64,000 nt of DNA from Bradyrhizobium betae. Lineage in GTDB: Bacteria; Pseudomonadota; Alphaproteobacteria; Rhizobiales; Xanthobacteraceae. Shown here one piece after another: positions 27,048 through 34,778 of this stretch. Numbering within the stretch: position 1 is the stretch's first letter; each line of letters begins with the position of its first letter. The notes under the pieces are model-generated. The model was not told where the DNA came from, did no database searches, and worked only from the letters and a program-made list of their open reading frames with translations. The stretch covers positions 28,727 through 92,726 of the forward strand of contig NZ_MZXW01000037.1 in assembly GCF_004123905.1 (NCBI RefSeq). The letters are read 5' to 3'. The translations under genes were made by a program, and so were the position numbers.

Positions 27048-28834
27048 ATGTCCCAGACCGTCTCCGACTTCATTGTCCAGCGCCTGTATGACTGGGGCGT
27101 ACGTCACATCTTCGGATACCCCGGCGACGGCATCAACGGCGTGTTCGGCGCGATGAACCGCGCCGAAGGCAAGATCGGTTTCGTGCAGGCGCGGCATGAG
27201 GAGATGGCGGCGTTCATGGCGAGCGCCTATGCGAAGTTCTCCGGGCAACTCGGCGTCTGCGTCGCGACCTCGGGTCCAGGCGCCTCGCATCTTATCACCG
27301 GGCTCTACGACGCTCTGCTCGATCACCAGCCGGTGCTTGCCATCGTCGGCCAGCAGGCGCGCAACGCGCTTGGCGGAAGCTATCAGCAGGAACTCGACCT
27401 CGTCTCGATGTTCAAGGATGTCGCCGGCGCCTACGTCATGCAAGCGTCGTCGCCGGCACAGGTGCGTCACCTGGTCGATCGCGCGGTGCGGACCGCGCTG
27501 GCCCGGAGAATTCCGACCGCGATCATCCTGCCAAATGATCTTCAGGAGGAACCCTATGAAAGCCCCCCGCGGGCGCATGGCACGCTGCATTCCGGTGTCG
27601 GCTACAGTGCTCCGCGCATCACGCCGCGCGAAGCCGAGCTCGACCGGGCCGCCGAGGTGCTCAACGCGGGCAAGAAGGTCGCGATGCTGATCGGTGCCGG
27701 CGCGCTGAACGCCACCGACGAGGTCATCGCCGTCGCCGACCGCCTGTCGGCCGGCTGTGCCAAGGCGCTGCTCGGCAAGGCGGTGCTTCCCGATGATTTG
27801 CCATGGGTGACCGGCTCGATCGGCCTGCTCGGCACCGAGCCCAGCTACAATATGATGATGGAATGCGACACGCTGCTGATGGTCGGCTCCGCATTCCCTT
27901 ACGCCGAGTTCCTGCCCAAAGAAGGCGCCGCGCGTGGCGTGCAGATCGACATCGACGCCAGCATGATGTCGATCCGCTTTCCCATGGAGGTCGCCTGGTC
28001 GGCGACGCCGCCGAGACGTTGCGCGCGCTGTTGCCGCGCCTTACACCGAAGACCGACGGCGACTGGCGCAAGGGCATCGAAGATGGCATCACCAAATGGT
28101 GGAAGACGCTGGATGACCGCGCGCATCAGCCGGCCGCCCCCGTCAATCCGCAGCTCGTCGCCTGGGAATTGTCCCCGCGCCTGCCCGACCGCGCAATCAT
28201 CACCAGCGATTCCGGATCCTGCGCCAACTGGTTCGCTCGCGACCTGAAGATGCGTCGCGGCATGACCGCCTCGCTCTCCGGCGGCCTTGCCTCAATGGGT
28301 GCCGCGGTGCCCTACGCACTTGCCGCGAAATATGCCCATCCGGACCGACCGGTCATTGCGCTTGTCGGCGACGGCGCGATGCAGATGAACAATATGGCCG
28401 AGTTGATCACCGCAGCCAAATACTGGCGCGATTGGCGCGATCCGCGCTTCATCGTCTGCGTCTTCAACAACGAAGACCTCAACCAGGTCACGTGGGAACA
28501 GCGCATCATCAACGGCGACCCCAAGTTCGAGGCCTCGCAGCGCATTCCAAATGTGTCCTATTCACGCTTTGCCGAGCTGGTCGGGCTGAGGGGCATCTAC
28601 GTCGACAGTCCACAATTGCTCGGTTCGGCGTGGGAGCAGGCGCTGGCGAGCGAGATGCCGGTCGTGCTGGAGGTGAAGACCGATCCCGAGGTGCCGCCGC
28701 TGCCGCCGCACATCACCTTGCAGCAGGCCAAGAACTTCTCGCTGGCGCTGATGAAAGGCGATCCGAACGAGAGCAGCGTCATCAAGGGCGCAGCACGGCA
28801 GGTGCTCGAAACGATCCTGCCCGGAAAGGAGTGA
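27048..28834 (+). pseudogene. thiamine-diphosphate-dependent enzyme (pyruvate oxidase/acetolactate synthase-like), frameshifted
   Basis: Two frames together encode one protein of about 595 residues. The first frame carries the ThDP N-terminal domain: FGYPGDGINGVF, the catalytic Glu in ARHEEMAAFMA, SGPGASHLITGLYDALLDH, and the central domain to RFPMEV at about 27993. The second frame resumes at LVGDAAETLRALL and contains the ThDP-binding GDGAMQMNNMAELI with NNEDLNQVTWEQ. One missing base at about 27993-27998 explains the break. The best guess is an FAD/ThDP pyruvate oxidase-like enzyme linked to stress. An EcfG-type promoter precedes it. Real decay or sequencing error cannot be told apart here. 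Confidence 0.82.
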
Positions 28835-28837
28835 GCC

Positions 28838-29065
28838 ATGAGCGATTTTCGCGACATCCAGAACGGCGTCAACGACCCCGTCGACGGCGTCGACGTGAAA
28901 CAGCACTTCAACGACAACAGGACACCGCACGAGCGCGCGCAACACCACGCCGATGTGCGTGCGAAGCCCTCAGCGTTGCCCGGAGAACCGTTCCTGCCGG
29001 AGCGCCTTCGGCGCAAGCCGACCGATCCGATCAATCCGCGGACGGGACGTCACCCGACAGATTAG
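28838..29065 (+). CDS. small hydrophilic protein
   Basis: 75 residues beginning MSDFRDIQNGVNDPVDGV, polar and rich in Asp, Arg, His and Pro, ending RKPTDPINPRTGRHPTD; likely disordered. AAAGGAG is a good ribosome binding site and the ATG is 3 bases after the stop of the ThDP enzyme, so it is the second gene of that unit. No function known. Confidence 0.65.
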   Translation: MSDFRDIQNGVNDPVDGVDVKQHFNDNRTPHERAQHHADVRAKPSALPGEPFLPERLRRKPTDPINPRTGRHPTD

Positions 29066-29089
29066 GAACATCGGCCCCTCGCCTGTGTT
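29065..29089 (+). promoter_or_regulatory. EcfG-type promoter for the DUF4142 gene
   Basis: GGAAC, 16 bases, then TGTT at 29086-29089; begins exactly at the end of the preceding gene and is 60 bases before the ATG at 29149. Confidence 0.55.
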
Positions 29090-29148
29090 GATCGGCGCAA
29101 AGACCGGCGCGGAAAGGTGCCGCGCCGCCAGTTCAGAGGGATCGAACC

Positions 29149-29700
29149 ATGAAACGAACCGCCATTGCCTTTGCCTGCGTGCTGCTCGCCGGCCCCGCAC
29201 TCGCCCAGTCGCTTGGCGAGAAGACCGGCGTCAATTCGGCGCTGGGCGTCGCACCGACCACTGCCGACTTCGTCAAGGAGGTCGCGATCAGCGACATGTT
29301 CGAGATCGAATCGAGCAAGCTCGCAGAGCAGAAGGGCAACGCGCAAGAGAAGAGCTTCGCTCAGCAGATGGTGACCGATCACACCAAGACCAGCAGCCAG
29401 CTGAAGGCCCTTGTCGGCGACGGCAAGGTGCAGGCGACCCTGCCGACGGCGCTCGACAGCTCGCACCAGAGCAAGCTCGACAAGCTCAAGAACGCCTCGG
29501 GCAAGGATTTCAGCTCGGACTACAATTCCTACCAGGTCAGCGCGCATGAGGACGCTATTTCGCTGTTCGACCGCTACGCCAAGGGCGGCGACAATTCCGC
29601 TCTGAAGGACTGGGCGGACAAGACCCTGCCGGCGCTCAGGCACCACCTCGACATGGCCAAGGAGCTCGGCAAGGCGCCGAGCGTCGGGCAATCGAAGTAG
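29149..29700 (+). CDS. DUF4142 periplasmic protein
   Basis: 183 residues with a signal peptide ending GPALAQS (near residue 20). The mature protein is alpha-helical with TADFVKEVAISDMFEIESSK, KSFAQQMVTDHTKTSSQL and LPALRHHLDMAKEL, the DUF4142 (ferritin-like helical bundle) pattern. Related to the protein at 34009-34518. EcfG-type promoter upstream, stem-loop after the stop. In other rhizobia such proteins accompany stress regulons; exact role unknown. Confidence 0.85.
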   Translation: MKRTAIAFACVLLAGPALAQSLGEKTGVNSALGVAPTTADFVKEVAISDMFEIESSKLAEQKGNAQEKSFAQQMVTDHTKTSSQLKALVGDGKVQATLPTALDSSHQSKLDKLKNASGKDFSSDYNSYQVSAHEDAISLFDRYAKGGDNSALKDWADKTLPALRHHLDMAKELGKAPSVGQSK

Positions 29701-29707
29701 TCATCCG

Positions 29708-29738
29708 ATGAGGACGCCGACGCTGCCGGCGTCCTCAT
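29708..29738 (+). terminator. stem-loop, probable terminator
   Basis: Perfect 12-bp stem ATGAGGACGCCG / CGGCGTCCTCAT around a 7-base loop, right after the DUF4142 stop. The following tract is only weakly T-rich, so termination efficiency is uncertain. Confidence 0.65.
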
Positions 29739-29793
29739 GTTAGCAACGATGCTCCTCTCCGCTTGTTGAGACTACAAAATCGCGGAGGCCATC

Positions 29794-30795
29794 ATGGCGC
29801 ATCGAGACAACACTTCAGTATCCCGCCGGCATGTCGTCCACGCGGCGAGCGCAACGCTCGCCGCGGCTTCGCTGGCGTCGTCAACAGCGAAAGGAAACCC
29901 TGACATGGCCGACCAGGACCTGATCGATCCCGTCACCCGCTATCCGAAGCCGCCGTTCAAAAGGCAGTCGCAGCCCTGGCCGGGCCTTGCCGGCAAGATG
30001 GAGCCGCGCCCCGATCATGGCGAGACCAGCTACAAGGGCTCCGGCCGCCTCGCTGGCCGCAAGGCGCTGATTACCGGCGGCGATTCCGGCATGGGCCGGG
30101 CCGCCGCGATCGCCTATGCGCGGGAAGGTGCCGATGTCGCCATCAACTATGTCCCGAACGAGGAACCCGACGCGCAGGAGGTGATCGCCCTGATCAAGAA
30201 GGAGGGGCGCACCGGCCTCGCTATTCCCGGCGATCTGCGCGACGAGACCTTCTGCAAGCAGCTGGTCGAGCAGGCTCTGCAAGGGCTCGGCGGTCTGGAC
30301 GTCGTCGTCTGCAATGCCGCGCGGCAGCAGAGCCACGAGTCGATCCTCGACGTCTCGTCCGAGGATTTCGACGCTACGATGAAGACGAACATCTACGCGC
30401 CGTTCTGGATCATCAAGGCGGCGCTGCCGCATCTCAAGCCCGGCTGCTGTATCATCGGCACGACGTCCGAGCAGGCCTACGATCCCTCGCCGGATCTGTA
30501 CGATTACGCGCAGACCAAGGCTGCGACCATGAGCTACGTGAAGTCGCTGGCGAAGCAGCTTGCCTCGAAGGGCATTCGCGTCAACGGCGTTGCGCCGGGA
30601 CCGATCTGGACGCCACTCCAGGTCTCCGGCGGCGCTACGATGGAGAAGCTCGAAAAATTCGGCGGCATGACGCCGTTCGGCCGTCCCGGCCAGCCCGCCG
30701 AACTCGCCTCGATCTACGTGCAGCTTGCCGCGGCCGACGCGAGCTATGCGACCGGCCAGGTCTACGGCTCCGCAGGCGGATCGGGGCAGCCGTAG
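29794..30795 (+). CDS. SDR-family oxidoreductase (YghA/general-stress type) with N-terminal Tat-like leader
   Basis: 333 residues. From about residue 45 it reads TRYPKPPFKRQSQPWPGL and then a classical SDR: LITGGDSGMGRAAAIAYA, NAARQQ, Ser in GTTSEQ and YAQTK at the active site, which is the YghA/general-stress-protein-39 layout. The first 37 residues (SRRHVVHAASATLAAASLAS) look like a twin-arginine signal, odd for an NAD(P) enzyme. Both starts have ribosome binding sites: GGAGG before ATG 29794 and AAAGGA before ATG 29905. Confidence 0.85.
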   Translation: MAHRDNTSVSRRHVVHAASATLAAASLASSTAKGNPDMADQDLIDPVTRYPKPPFKRQSQPWPGLAGKMEPRPDHGETSYKGSGRLAGRKALITGGDSGMGRAAAIAYAREGADVAINYVPNEEPDAQEVIALIKKEGRTGLAIPGDLRDETFCKQLVEQALQGLGGLDVVVCNAARQQSHESILDVSSEDFDATMKTNIYAPFWIIKAALPHLKPGCCIIGTTSEQAYDPSPDLYDYAQTKAATMSYVKSLAKQLASKGIRVNGVAPGPIWTPLQVSGGATMEKLEKFGGMTPFGRPGQPAELASIYVQLAAADASYATGQVYGSAGGSGQP

Positions 30796-30873
30796 CGCCT
30801 CGGCTCAGGAACAATCAAAAGGGCCCGAGCTTTACAAAACTGTCATGGAGATCATTTCGCCAACCGCAGACCG

Positions 30874-31458
30874 ATGGCGCTCGTAACAGTCAAACCAACG
30901 CGGATCGATATCGCGATCGCGAACGAGATCGCGGATCGCACCAATTCGGAGCTCGAGGACACTGCCAAGGCGCTGACCTGGGGCGCGGACGAGCATGTGC
31001 TGCTCGCCCTCGCTGCTGTGGGCTGGCTGTACGCCCGGCGCGGACCTGCCGACGAGCGCCACACGGCCGATCACATTCTGGCGGTTTCGCTGGCGACGGC
31101 GGTGTTGCCGCATATCCTGAAATCCGCGATCAACCAGATCAGGCCCGACCGCTTGACGGTCCGAGGCCACCGCCACGGCATTCCCTTTTCCGGACGGCCG
31201 CGCGATGCCTTTCCATCCGGCCATGCCGTGCATATGGGTGCGCTGGCCTCCGCAGCCAGTCTCCTGCCGCCAGCCCGCCGCCGTCTGGTGCGCTCCATTG
31301 CCGCCGGCCTGTCGCTGACGCGCGTCGTACTGCTCGCACATTGGGCAAGCGATGTCGTCGCGGGCTTCACTCTCGGCATCCTTATCGAGCGGATGTTGAG
31401 GCCGTGGACGTTGGCGAAGTCGGACTCCGAGCGCGCAGACCGGCGGGCGCGGCCATGA
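30874..31458 (+). CDS. PAP2-family membrane phosphatase
   Basis: 194 residues. The PAP2 catalytic motifs are all present: KSAINQIRPDR (KxxxxxxRP), FPSGHAVH (PSGH) and SLTRVVLLAHWASDVVAG (SRxxxxxHxxxD). Helices around them suggest an inner-membrane phosphatase acting on lipid phosphates such as phosphatidate or undecaprenyl diphosphate. Its stop overlaps the next ATG (ATGA), so it is coupled to two DUF3147-like genes. Confidence 0.85.
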   Translation: MALVTVKPTRIDIAIANEIADRTNSELEDTAKALTWGADEHVLLALAAVGWLYARRGPADERHTADHILAVSLATAVLPHILKSAINQIRPDRLTVRGHRHGIPFSGRPRDAFPSGHAVHMGALASAASLLPPARRRLVRSIAAGLSLTRVVLLAHWASDVVAGFTLGILIERMLRPWTLAKSDSERADRRARP

Positions 31459-31802
31459 CCGAATATGTCCTACGCTTCATCGCCGGCGGCGTGATCGTTT
31501 CCGCCTTCGCAATCCTCGGCGACATGCTGCGTCCCAAGAGCTTTGGCGGCCTCCTCGGGGCCGCGCCATCCGTCGCGCTCGCCACGCTCGGCATCGCCAT
31601 CGTCCAGCACGGCCCGCAATACGCTGCGGCAGAAAGCTGGACCATGATCTACGGCGCGGCCGCCCTCGCCTGCTACAGCCTCGCCGTCTGCCATCTTCTG
31701 ATGAGGTTTCGGCTCGCGGCGCTGCCCGCCACTGTCCTCGCTTTTGCCGTGTGGCTGGCGGTCGCCTTTGGCCTGCTCGCGAGCTTCCGAGGTGCCGCCT
31801 GA
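31455..31802 (+). CDS. DUF3147-like membrane protein
   Basis: 115 residues, four hydrophobic segments, with GGLLGAAPSVALATLG in the middle. This gene and the next are joined by stop/start overlaps: ATGA with the phosphatase upstream and TGATG with the next gene. The pair may form one hetero-oligomeric membrane complex (inference). Function unknown. Confidence 0.72.
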   Translation: MTEYVLRFIAGGVIVSAFAILGDMLRPKSFGGLLGAAPSVALATLGIAIVQHGPQYAAAESWTMIYGAAALACYSLAVCHLLMRFRLAALPATVLAFAVWLAVAFGLLASFRGAA

Positions 31803-32287
31803 TGCTGGTCAAGCTGTCGACTTCGGTGTTCAAACAGACGCGCTGGTACGAATACGGCGTTCGTTTCCTGCTCGGGGGTTCAGCGACGGTTTTCGCAGGG
31901 ATCGTGGGTGCACAGTTCGGCGTCTCTGTCGGCGGGCTCTTCCTTGCCCTCCCCGCCATCTTCTGCGCCAGTGCAACGCTGATTGAAAGCCACGAGCGCC
32001 GCGCCAAGGAGAAGGCCGGTCTTGCCGGACGGAGACGGGGGCAGCAGGCGGCGGCGCTCGACGCTGCGGGCGCCGGCCTTGGAAGCATCGGCCTCGCCGC
32101 GTTCGGGGCCACCTTCTATGTCATGTTATCGATCAACGTCGTCGGCGCGTTCGCCATCGCCATTCTGGCCTGGGTCACGGTTTCCGTGTCGGCGTGGTGC
32201 CTGAGGCGGAAGCTTCGGATCACCTTTCGTCACAAGCGGCCCGAAGGCTTGCTGCGATCAGCGAGGGGCCGCAGCCTCTTCCCGTGA
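31802..32287 (+). CDS. DUF3147-like membrane protein
   Basis: 161 residues: hydrophobic segments at about residues 20-60 (with GGLFLALPAIFCAS) and 95-140, separated by a basic hydrophilic loop SHERRAKEKAGLAGRRRGQQ. Resembles the preceding protein (GGLLGAAPS versus GGLFLALPA), so the two are probably an ancient duplication. Its 3' end overlaps the opposite-strand gene at 32258 by 30 bases. Confidence 0.7.
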   Translation: MLVKLSTSVFKQTRWYEYGVRFLLGGSATVFAGIVGAQFGVSVGGLFLALPAIFCASATLIESHERRAKEKAGLAGRRRGQQAAALDAAGAGLGSIGLAAFGATFYVMLSINVVGAFAIAILAWVTVSVSAWCLRRKLRITFRHKRPEGLLRSARGRSLFP

Positions 32288-32452
32288 CATCAGAAAATCG
32301 TACATCTCGGCAGCAGCCTGAAGCTGCTCGATACGGATCGCGACAGCATCGCGCTTACTGCCATTCGCCAGGCTCACCATCTCCTGCTCAAGCCGCAGCC
32401 TCTGCGCGACGAGACGTTGTTCGAATGTGTGGGGCTCAGATCGTTTTCGCAT
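32258..32452 (-). CDS. small helical protein
   Basis: 64 residues, strongly alpha-helical and charged: EQRLVAQRLRLEQEMVSLAN, then RIEQLQAAAEMYDFLM. Likely a coiled coil. Its start overlaps the 3' end of the gene at 32436-32594 by 17 bases, so the two are cotranscribed. No function recognised. Confidence 0.6.
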   Translation of the reverse strand: MRKRSEPHTFEQRLVAQRLRLEQEMVSLANGSKRDAVAIRIEQLQAAAEMYDFLMSREEAAAPR

Positions 32453-32594
32453 CGTCCGTCCTTGGTGGTTGCAGGCCCGGGCTGTTGGCCCAGCGCTCGA
32501 CTTGCTCGATGACCTTCTGGTGGCTCGGCCGCACGGGCTTGGGCGCTTCGGCCTCCTCGGAAAGCTTGCGGGGTAATCTGACCTCGTCTGTCAT
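32436..32594 (-). CDS. small hypothetical protein
   Basis: 52 residues starting MTDEVRLPRKLSEEAEAPKP, then PVRPSHQKVIEQVERWANSP. GGGAGAA before the ATG at 32594 supports this start over the longer frame to 32654. Polar, no signal. First gene of a two-gene minus-strand unit. Confidence 0.55.
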   Translation of the reverse strand: MTDEVRLPRKLSEEAEAPKPVRPSHQKVIEQVERWANSPGLQPPRTDDAKTI

Positions 32595-32703
32595 GGCCTT
32601 TTCTCCCTTTCCAAGAGAATGCGCCAACGCAGGAGTCGTTTCAATATAACTCATTGATTTTACAATAGTTTTTTACTCAACTGACAATTCTTCCGACTCT
32701 TGT

Positions 32704-32728
32704 GGAACTCATGGCAAGCTACCAAGTT
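32704..32728 (+). promoter_or_regulatory. EcfG-type promoter for the 32766 gene
   Basis: GGAAC, 16 bases, then AGTT; 37 bases before the ATG at 32766. The -10 lies inside the left arm of the inverted repeat at 32724-32746. Confidence 0.55.
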
Positions 32729-32746
32729 GAGCAAGCTACTCAACTT
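32724..32746. promoter_or_regulatory. operator candidate overlapping the EcfG-type promoter
   Basis: AAGTTGAG-CAAGCTA-CTCAACTT is a perfect 8-bp inverted repeat; a further ACTCAACT copy lies at 32675-32682. Three half-sites in front of a gene for a possible ribbon-helix-helix protein suggest autoregulation (inference). Confidence 0.55.
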
Positions 32747-32765
32747 ACTCATTGTGTGACCGACC

Positions 32766-33011
32766 ATGAATGACCTCCGCGCCGAGCGCCTTCAGGTCAT
32801 GCTCTCGCCCGAAGAGCTGGCCGCAATTGATGATTTCCGGTTCAAGCACCGCATGCCCACGCGGGCCGCGGCGGTCCGCGAACTGCTCAAATTCGGACTT
32901 GCGGCGGCGGCGATCGATGCGTCTGCCGGCTCCAAGTCGAGCAGTTTCGGCGTGTTCGGCCGTGGGCCTGACGGCCACACTCAGAACGATCCTGACTCAG
33001 GACGATCCTGA
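32766..33011 (+). CDS. possible ribbon-helix-helix regulator
   Basis: 81 residues. RLQVMLSPEELAAIDDFRFK then MPTRAAAVRELLKFGL has the strand-helix-helix spacing of ribbon-helix-helix (MetJ/Arc) proteins, where the first strand contacts DNA. The rest is Ala/Ser/Gly-rich and probably flexible. Upstream are an EcfG-type promoter and an inverted repeat overlapping it, which this protein might bind. Alternative: a small stress protein without DNA binding. Confidence 0.6.
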   Translation: MNDLRAERLQVMLSPEELAAIDDFRFKHRMPTRAAAVRELLKFGLAAAAIDASAGSKSSSFGVFGRGPDGHTQNDPDSGRS

Positions 33012-33169
33012 AAGCAGCAACGAAGACTGATCACGAGCCTTCCAAAGCAAAACGACCCCGGCACGGTGGGTGCCAGGGCCGTCCTTGGAGATTGCTTCCG
33101 GATCACCGGGGGCATGACAACCGGAAGCAATCCATCGACTCGTCGCGGGTCGAATCGTTCCTCGCGTAG

Positions 33170-33388
33170 CTAGCCGCTCGGCGCTGCGCCGGAATCATCC
33201 GGCGTCATGCCGGAGCCCGGCGTCTTGCTGTCGTCGTTCAGCTTCGGATCGCGCGTCGCCTCACGCGAGGGCGAGCCCTTTTGATCGGTCTTCGGATCCG
33301 TCTTGTGCACGGTCTGCGCACGCTGCTTGTCGCGCGGCTGGTCCTCTGCGCGCTTGTCCTTGACGATGCCGTGGTCGGAATGCGCCAT
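33170..33388 (-). CDS. small hydrophilic Lys/Asp/Pro-rich protein
   Basis: 72 residues, almost entirely polar, beginning MAHSDHGIVKDKRAEDQ, then KTDPKTDQKGSPSREA, ending in a Gly/Pro/Asp tail. No hydrophobic core, so disordered and hydrophilin-like, a composition seen in stress-protective proteins. GAGAGGA before the ATG at 33388 supports this start. An EcfG-like box is upstream. Confidence 0.65.
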   Translation of the reverse strand: MAHSDHGIVKDKRAEDQPRDKQRAQTVHKTDPKTDQKGSPSREATRDPKLNDDSKTPGSGMTPDDSGAAPSG

Positions 33389-33424
33389 GATATCCTCTCG
33401 CTTCGTTTGATCTCGTGAACCGGT

Positions 33425-33449
33425 TACGCACCGGCACAACGAATGTTCC
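33425..33449 (-). promoter_or_regulatory. EcfG-type promoter for the hydrophilic protein gene
   Basis: On the minus strand GGAAC, 16 bases, then CGTA (one mismatch to CGTT); 36 bases before the ATG at 33388. Confidence 0.5.
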
Positions 33450-33473
33450 AGCGCGCGCGAGGTTCACACAGCG

Positions 33474-33605
33474 CTAGCTATGCGTGGCGTGAGTCGCGGC
33501 CGCTGCATTTTCCTGATGCACCTGCCGCACTGTCGTCACCGTCGCGAATGCAACCGAGACGCCGAAGGCGAGAATGAGCGAGAGAAGTGCCAGACGTGGA
33601 GCCAT
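33474..33605 (-). CDS. 43-residue single-pass membrane or secreted peptide
   Basis: A perfect AGGAGG seven bases before the ATG at 33605 opens a 43-residue frame: LALLSLILAFGVSVAFATV is one hydrophobic helix, followed by a polar tail rich in Gln, Ala, Thr and His. Either a signal peptide with a short secreted tail or a single-span membrane microprotein. Confidence 0.6.
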   Translation of the reverse strand: MAPRLALLSLILAFGVSVAFATVTTVRQVHQENAAAATHATHS

Positions 33606-33718
33606 CGCAAAACCTCCTTCTGGAAAATCAAAGCGATCGACTATTCCTCGATGATCCCTGATGGGTCGCCCACATTCCGTGAGCATTCTCACACGCAGAT
33701 TCACAGAACCGGCAGTGT

Positions 33719-33913
33719 TTACGTATCCTGCATCTGGAGGACGCGGACCTTGACGGGCGGGATTTCACCGTCCAGCCAGTCCTGCTCGGTCGCCAAAGCC
33801 GTCCAGGCATCCGCCATGCGCGAATAGCGCTTGTAGGCGGGTTTCCCTTCCGCACGTTCGGCGAGCTGCAGGCAGTTGTCGGCGTTATCCCTGAAGATGT
33901 CAGACTGTTTCAT
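33719..33913 (-). CDS. small hypothetical helical protein
   Basis: 64 residues from ATG 33913: MKQSDIFRDNADNCLQLAER, then KPAYKRYSRMADAWTALATE and QDWLDGE. The spaced aromatic and charged pattern resembles a family of short rhizobial proteins I have seen often without any assigned function. The longer frame to 33943 is less likely. Confidence 0.6.
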   Translation of the reverse strand: MKQSDIFRDNADNCLQLAERAEGKPAYKRYSRMADAWTALATEQDWLDGEIPPVKVRVLQMQDT

Positions 33914-34008
33914 GGATAAGACTTGGGGACGGAACTCTCCCATCGCAACCGCCCTTAACGGATCGTAACATTCAGGGAACTTCGCACGCCTTCGGTCATT
34001 GGAGATGT

Positions 34009-34518
34009 ATGCGCATTCTTGTGGCGATCGTCTTGGCCTTCATCAGCACCACAGCGTTCGCCGACAGCACTGGCGAGCGAACGGCGGGCGACCGCGCGCC
34101 GACGGCAACCGACGTCATCAGCGGCCTCTATGCATTCAGCCGCTTCCAGCAAGGCTTGCTGGAGAGCACCGACCTGAAGGGCAATGCGGAGGTCAAGAAC
34201 ATCGCCGTCCTGCGCGCCGAAGAGGCAACCAGGCGCGATATGGCCCTGAAGGACATTCAGGAGGCTATCGGCGCCGAGCCGCGCGTCAGCAAGGCCCGGG
34301 CGAGCGCAAGCCTCGCCGAACCAGAGAATTCCGACGGACCAAGCTACGTCAGAAGTTTCTATGCTGCCCAGATTCCCGAGTACGACACCACCGTCAGCCT
34401 GCTGGAGCGCTATCTGCGCGCGCCCGATAACGCGCCCCTCGCCGCCTTCGCGCGCGAACAACTGCCGGCCCTGCGTTCGCAATTGAGGGATGCGGAACGC
34501 ACCATGGCGGACAAGTAA
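34009..34518 (+). CDS. secreted DUF4142-like protein
   Basis: 169 residues with a signal peptide ending TTAFAD (near residue 18). The C-terminal EYDTTVSLLERYL and LPALRSQLRDAERTM parallel the end of the DUF4142 protein at 29149-29700, so it is probably a diverged paralogue; the first half is weaker. GGAG five bases before the ATG supports the start. Confidence 0.68.
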   Translation: MRILVAIVLAFISTTAFADSTGERTAGDRAPTATDVISGLYAFSRFQQGLLESTDLKGNAEVKNIAVLRAEEATRRDMALKDIQEAIGAEPRVSKARASASLAEPENSDGPSYVRSFYAAQIPEYDTTVSLLERYLRAPDNAPLAAFAREQLPALRSQLRDAERTMADK

Positions 34519-34606
34519 CCGCCCCCTTTGTCGTCCGGATGGTTCTCACCGGCTCCCTCGCCGGACAGGCCCCGGAAAGAGGCTGGCTGAAGCCGAAAAT
34601 ATTGTG

Positions 34607-34641
34607 GGAACCCTATGGAACCAATCGCGTTCTTCTCGGTT
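34607..34641 (+). promoter_or_regulatory. tandem EcfG-type promoters upstream of the giant kinase
   Basis: Box one is GGAAC at 34607-34611, 16 bases, then CGTT at 34628-34631, a perfect consensus match. Box two is GGAAC at 34617-34621, 16 bases, then GGTT. The leader to the ATG at 34779 would be about 140 bases. Confidence 0.6.
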
Positions 34642-34778
34642 GTTTTGGCCGGGCTGAGCAAAGCAGGTTCCTTTTTTTCGCGCCGCGAGGTTGGCGCTTG
34701 ATTTGGGAGATGGCTGACGCTCTATTTCGATGACTGCGTCACGCCTTTGGATTCGGCGACGCCTGCGGGGGAATCAGT

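Noticed and set aside
33976..34000. GGAAC-N16-CATT before the 34009 gene as an EcfG promoter
   Set aside because: The -10 would sit on the ribosome binding site, leaving no leader.
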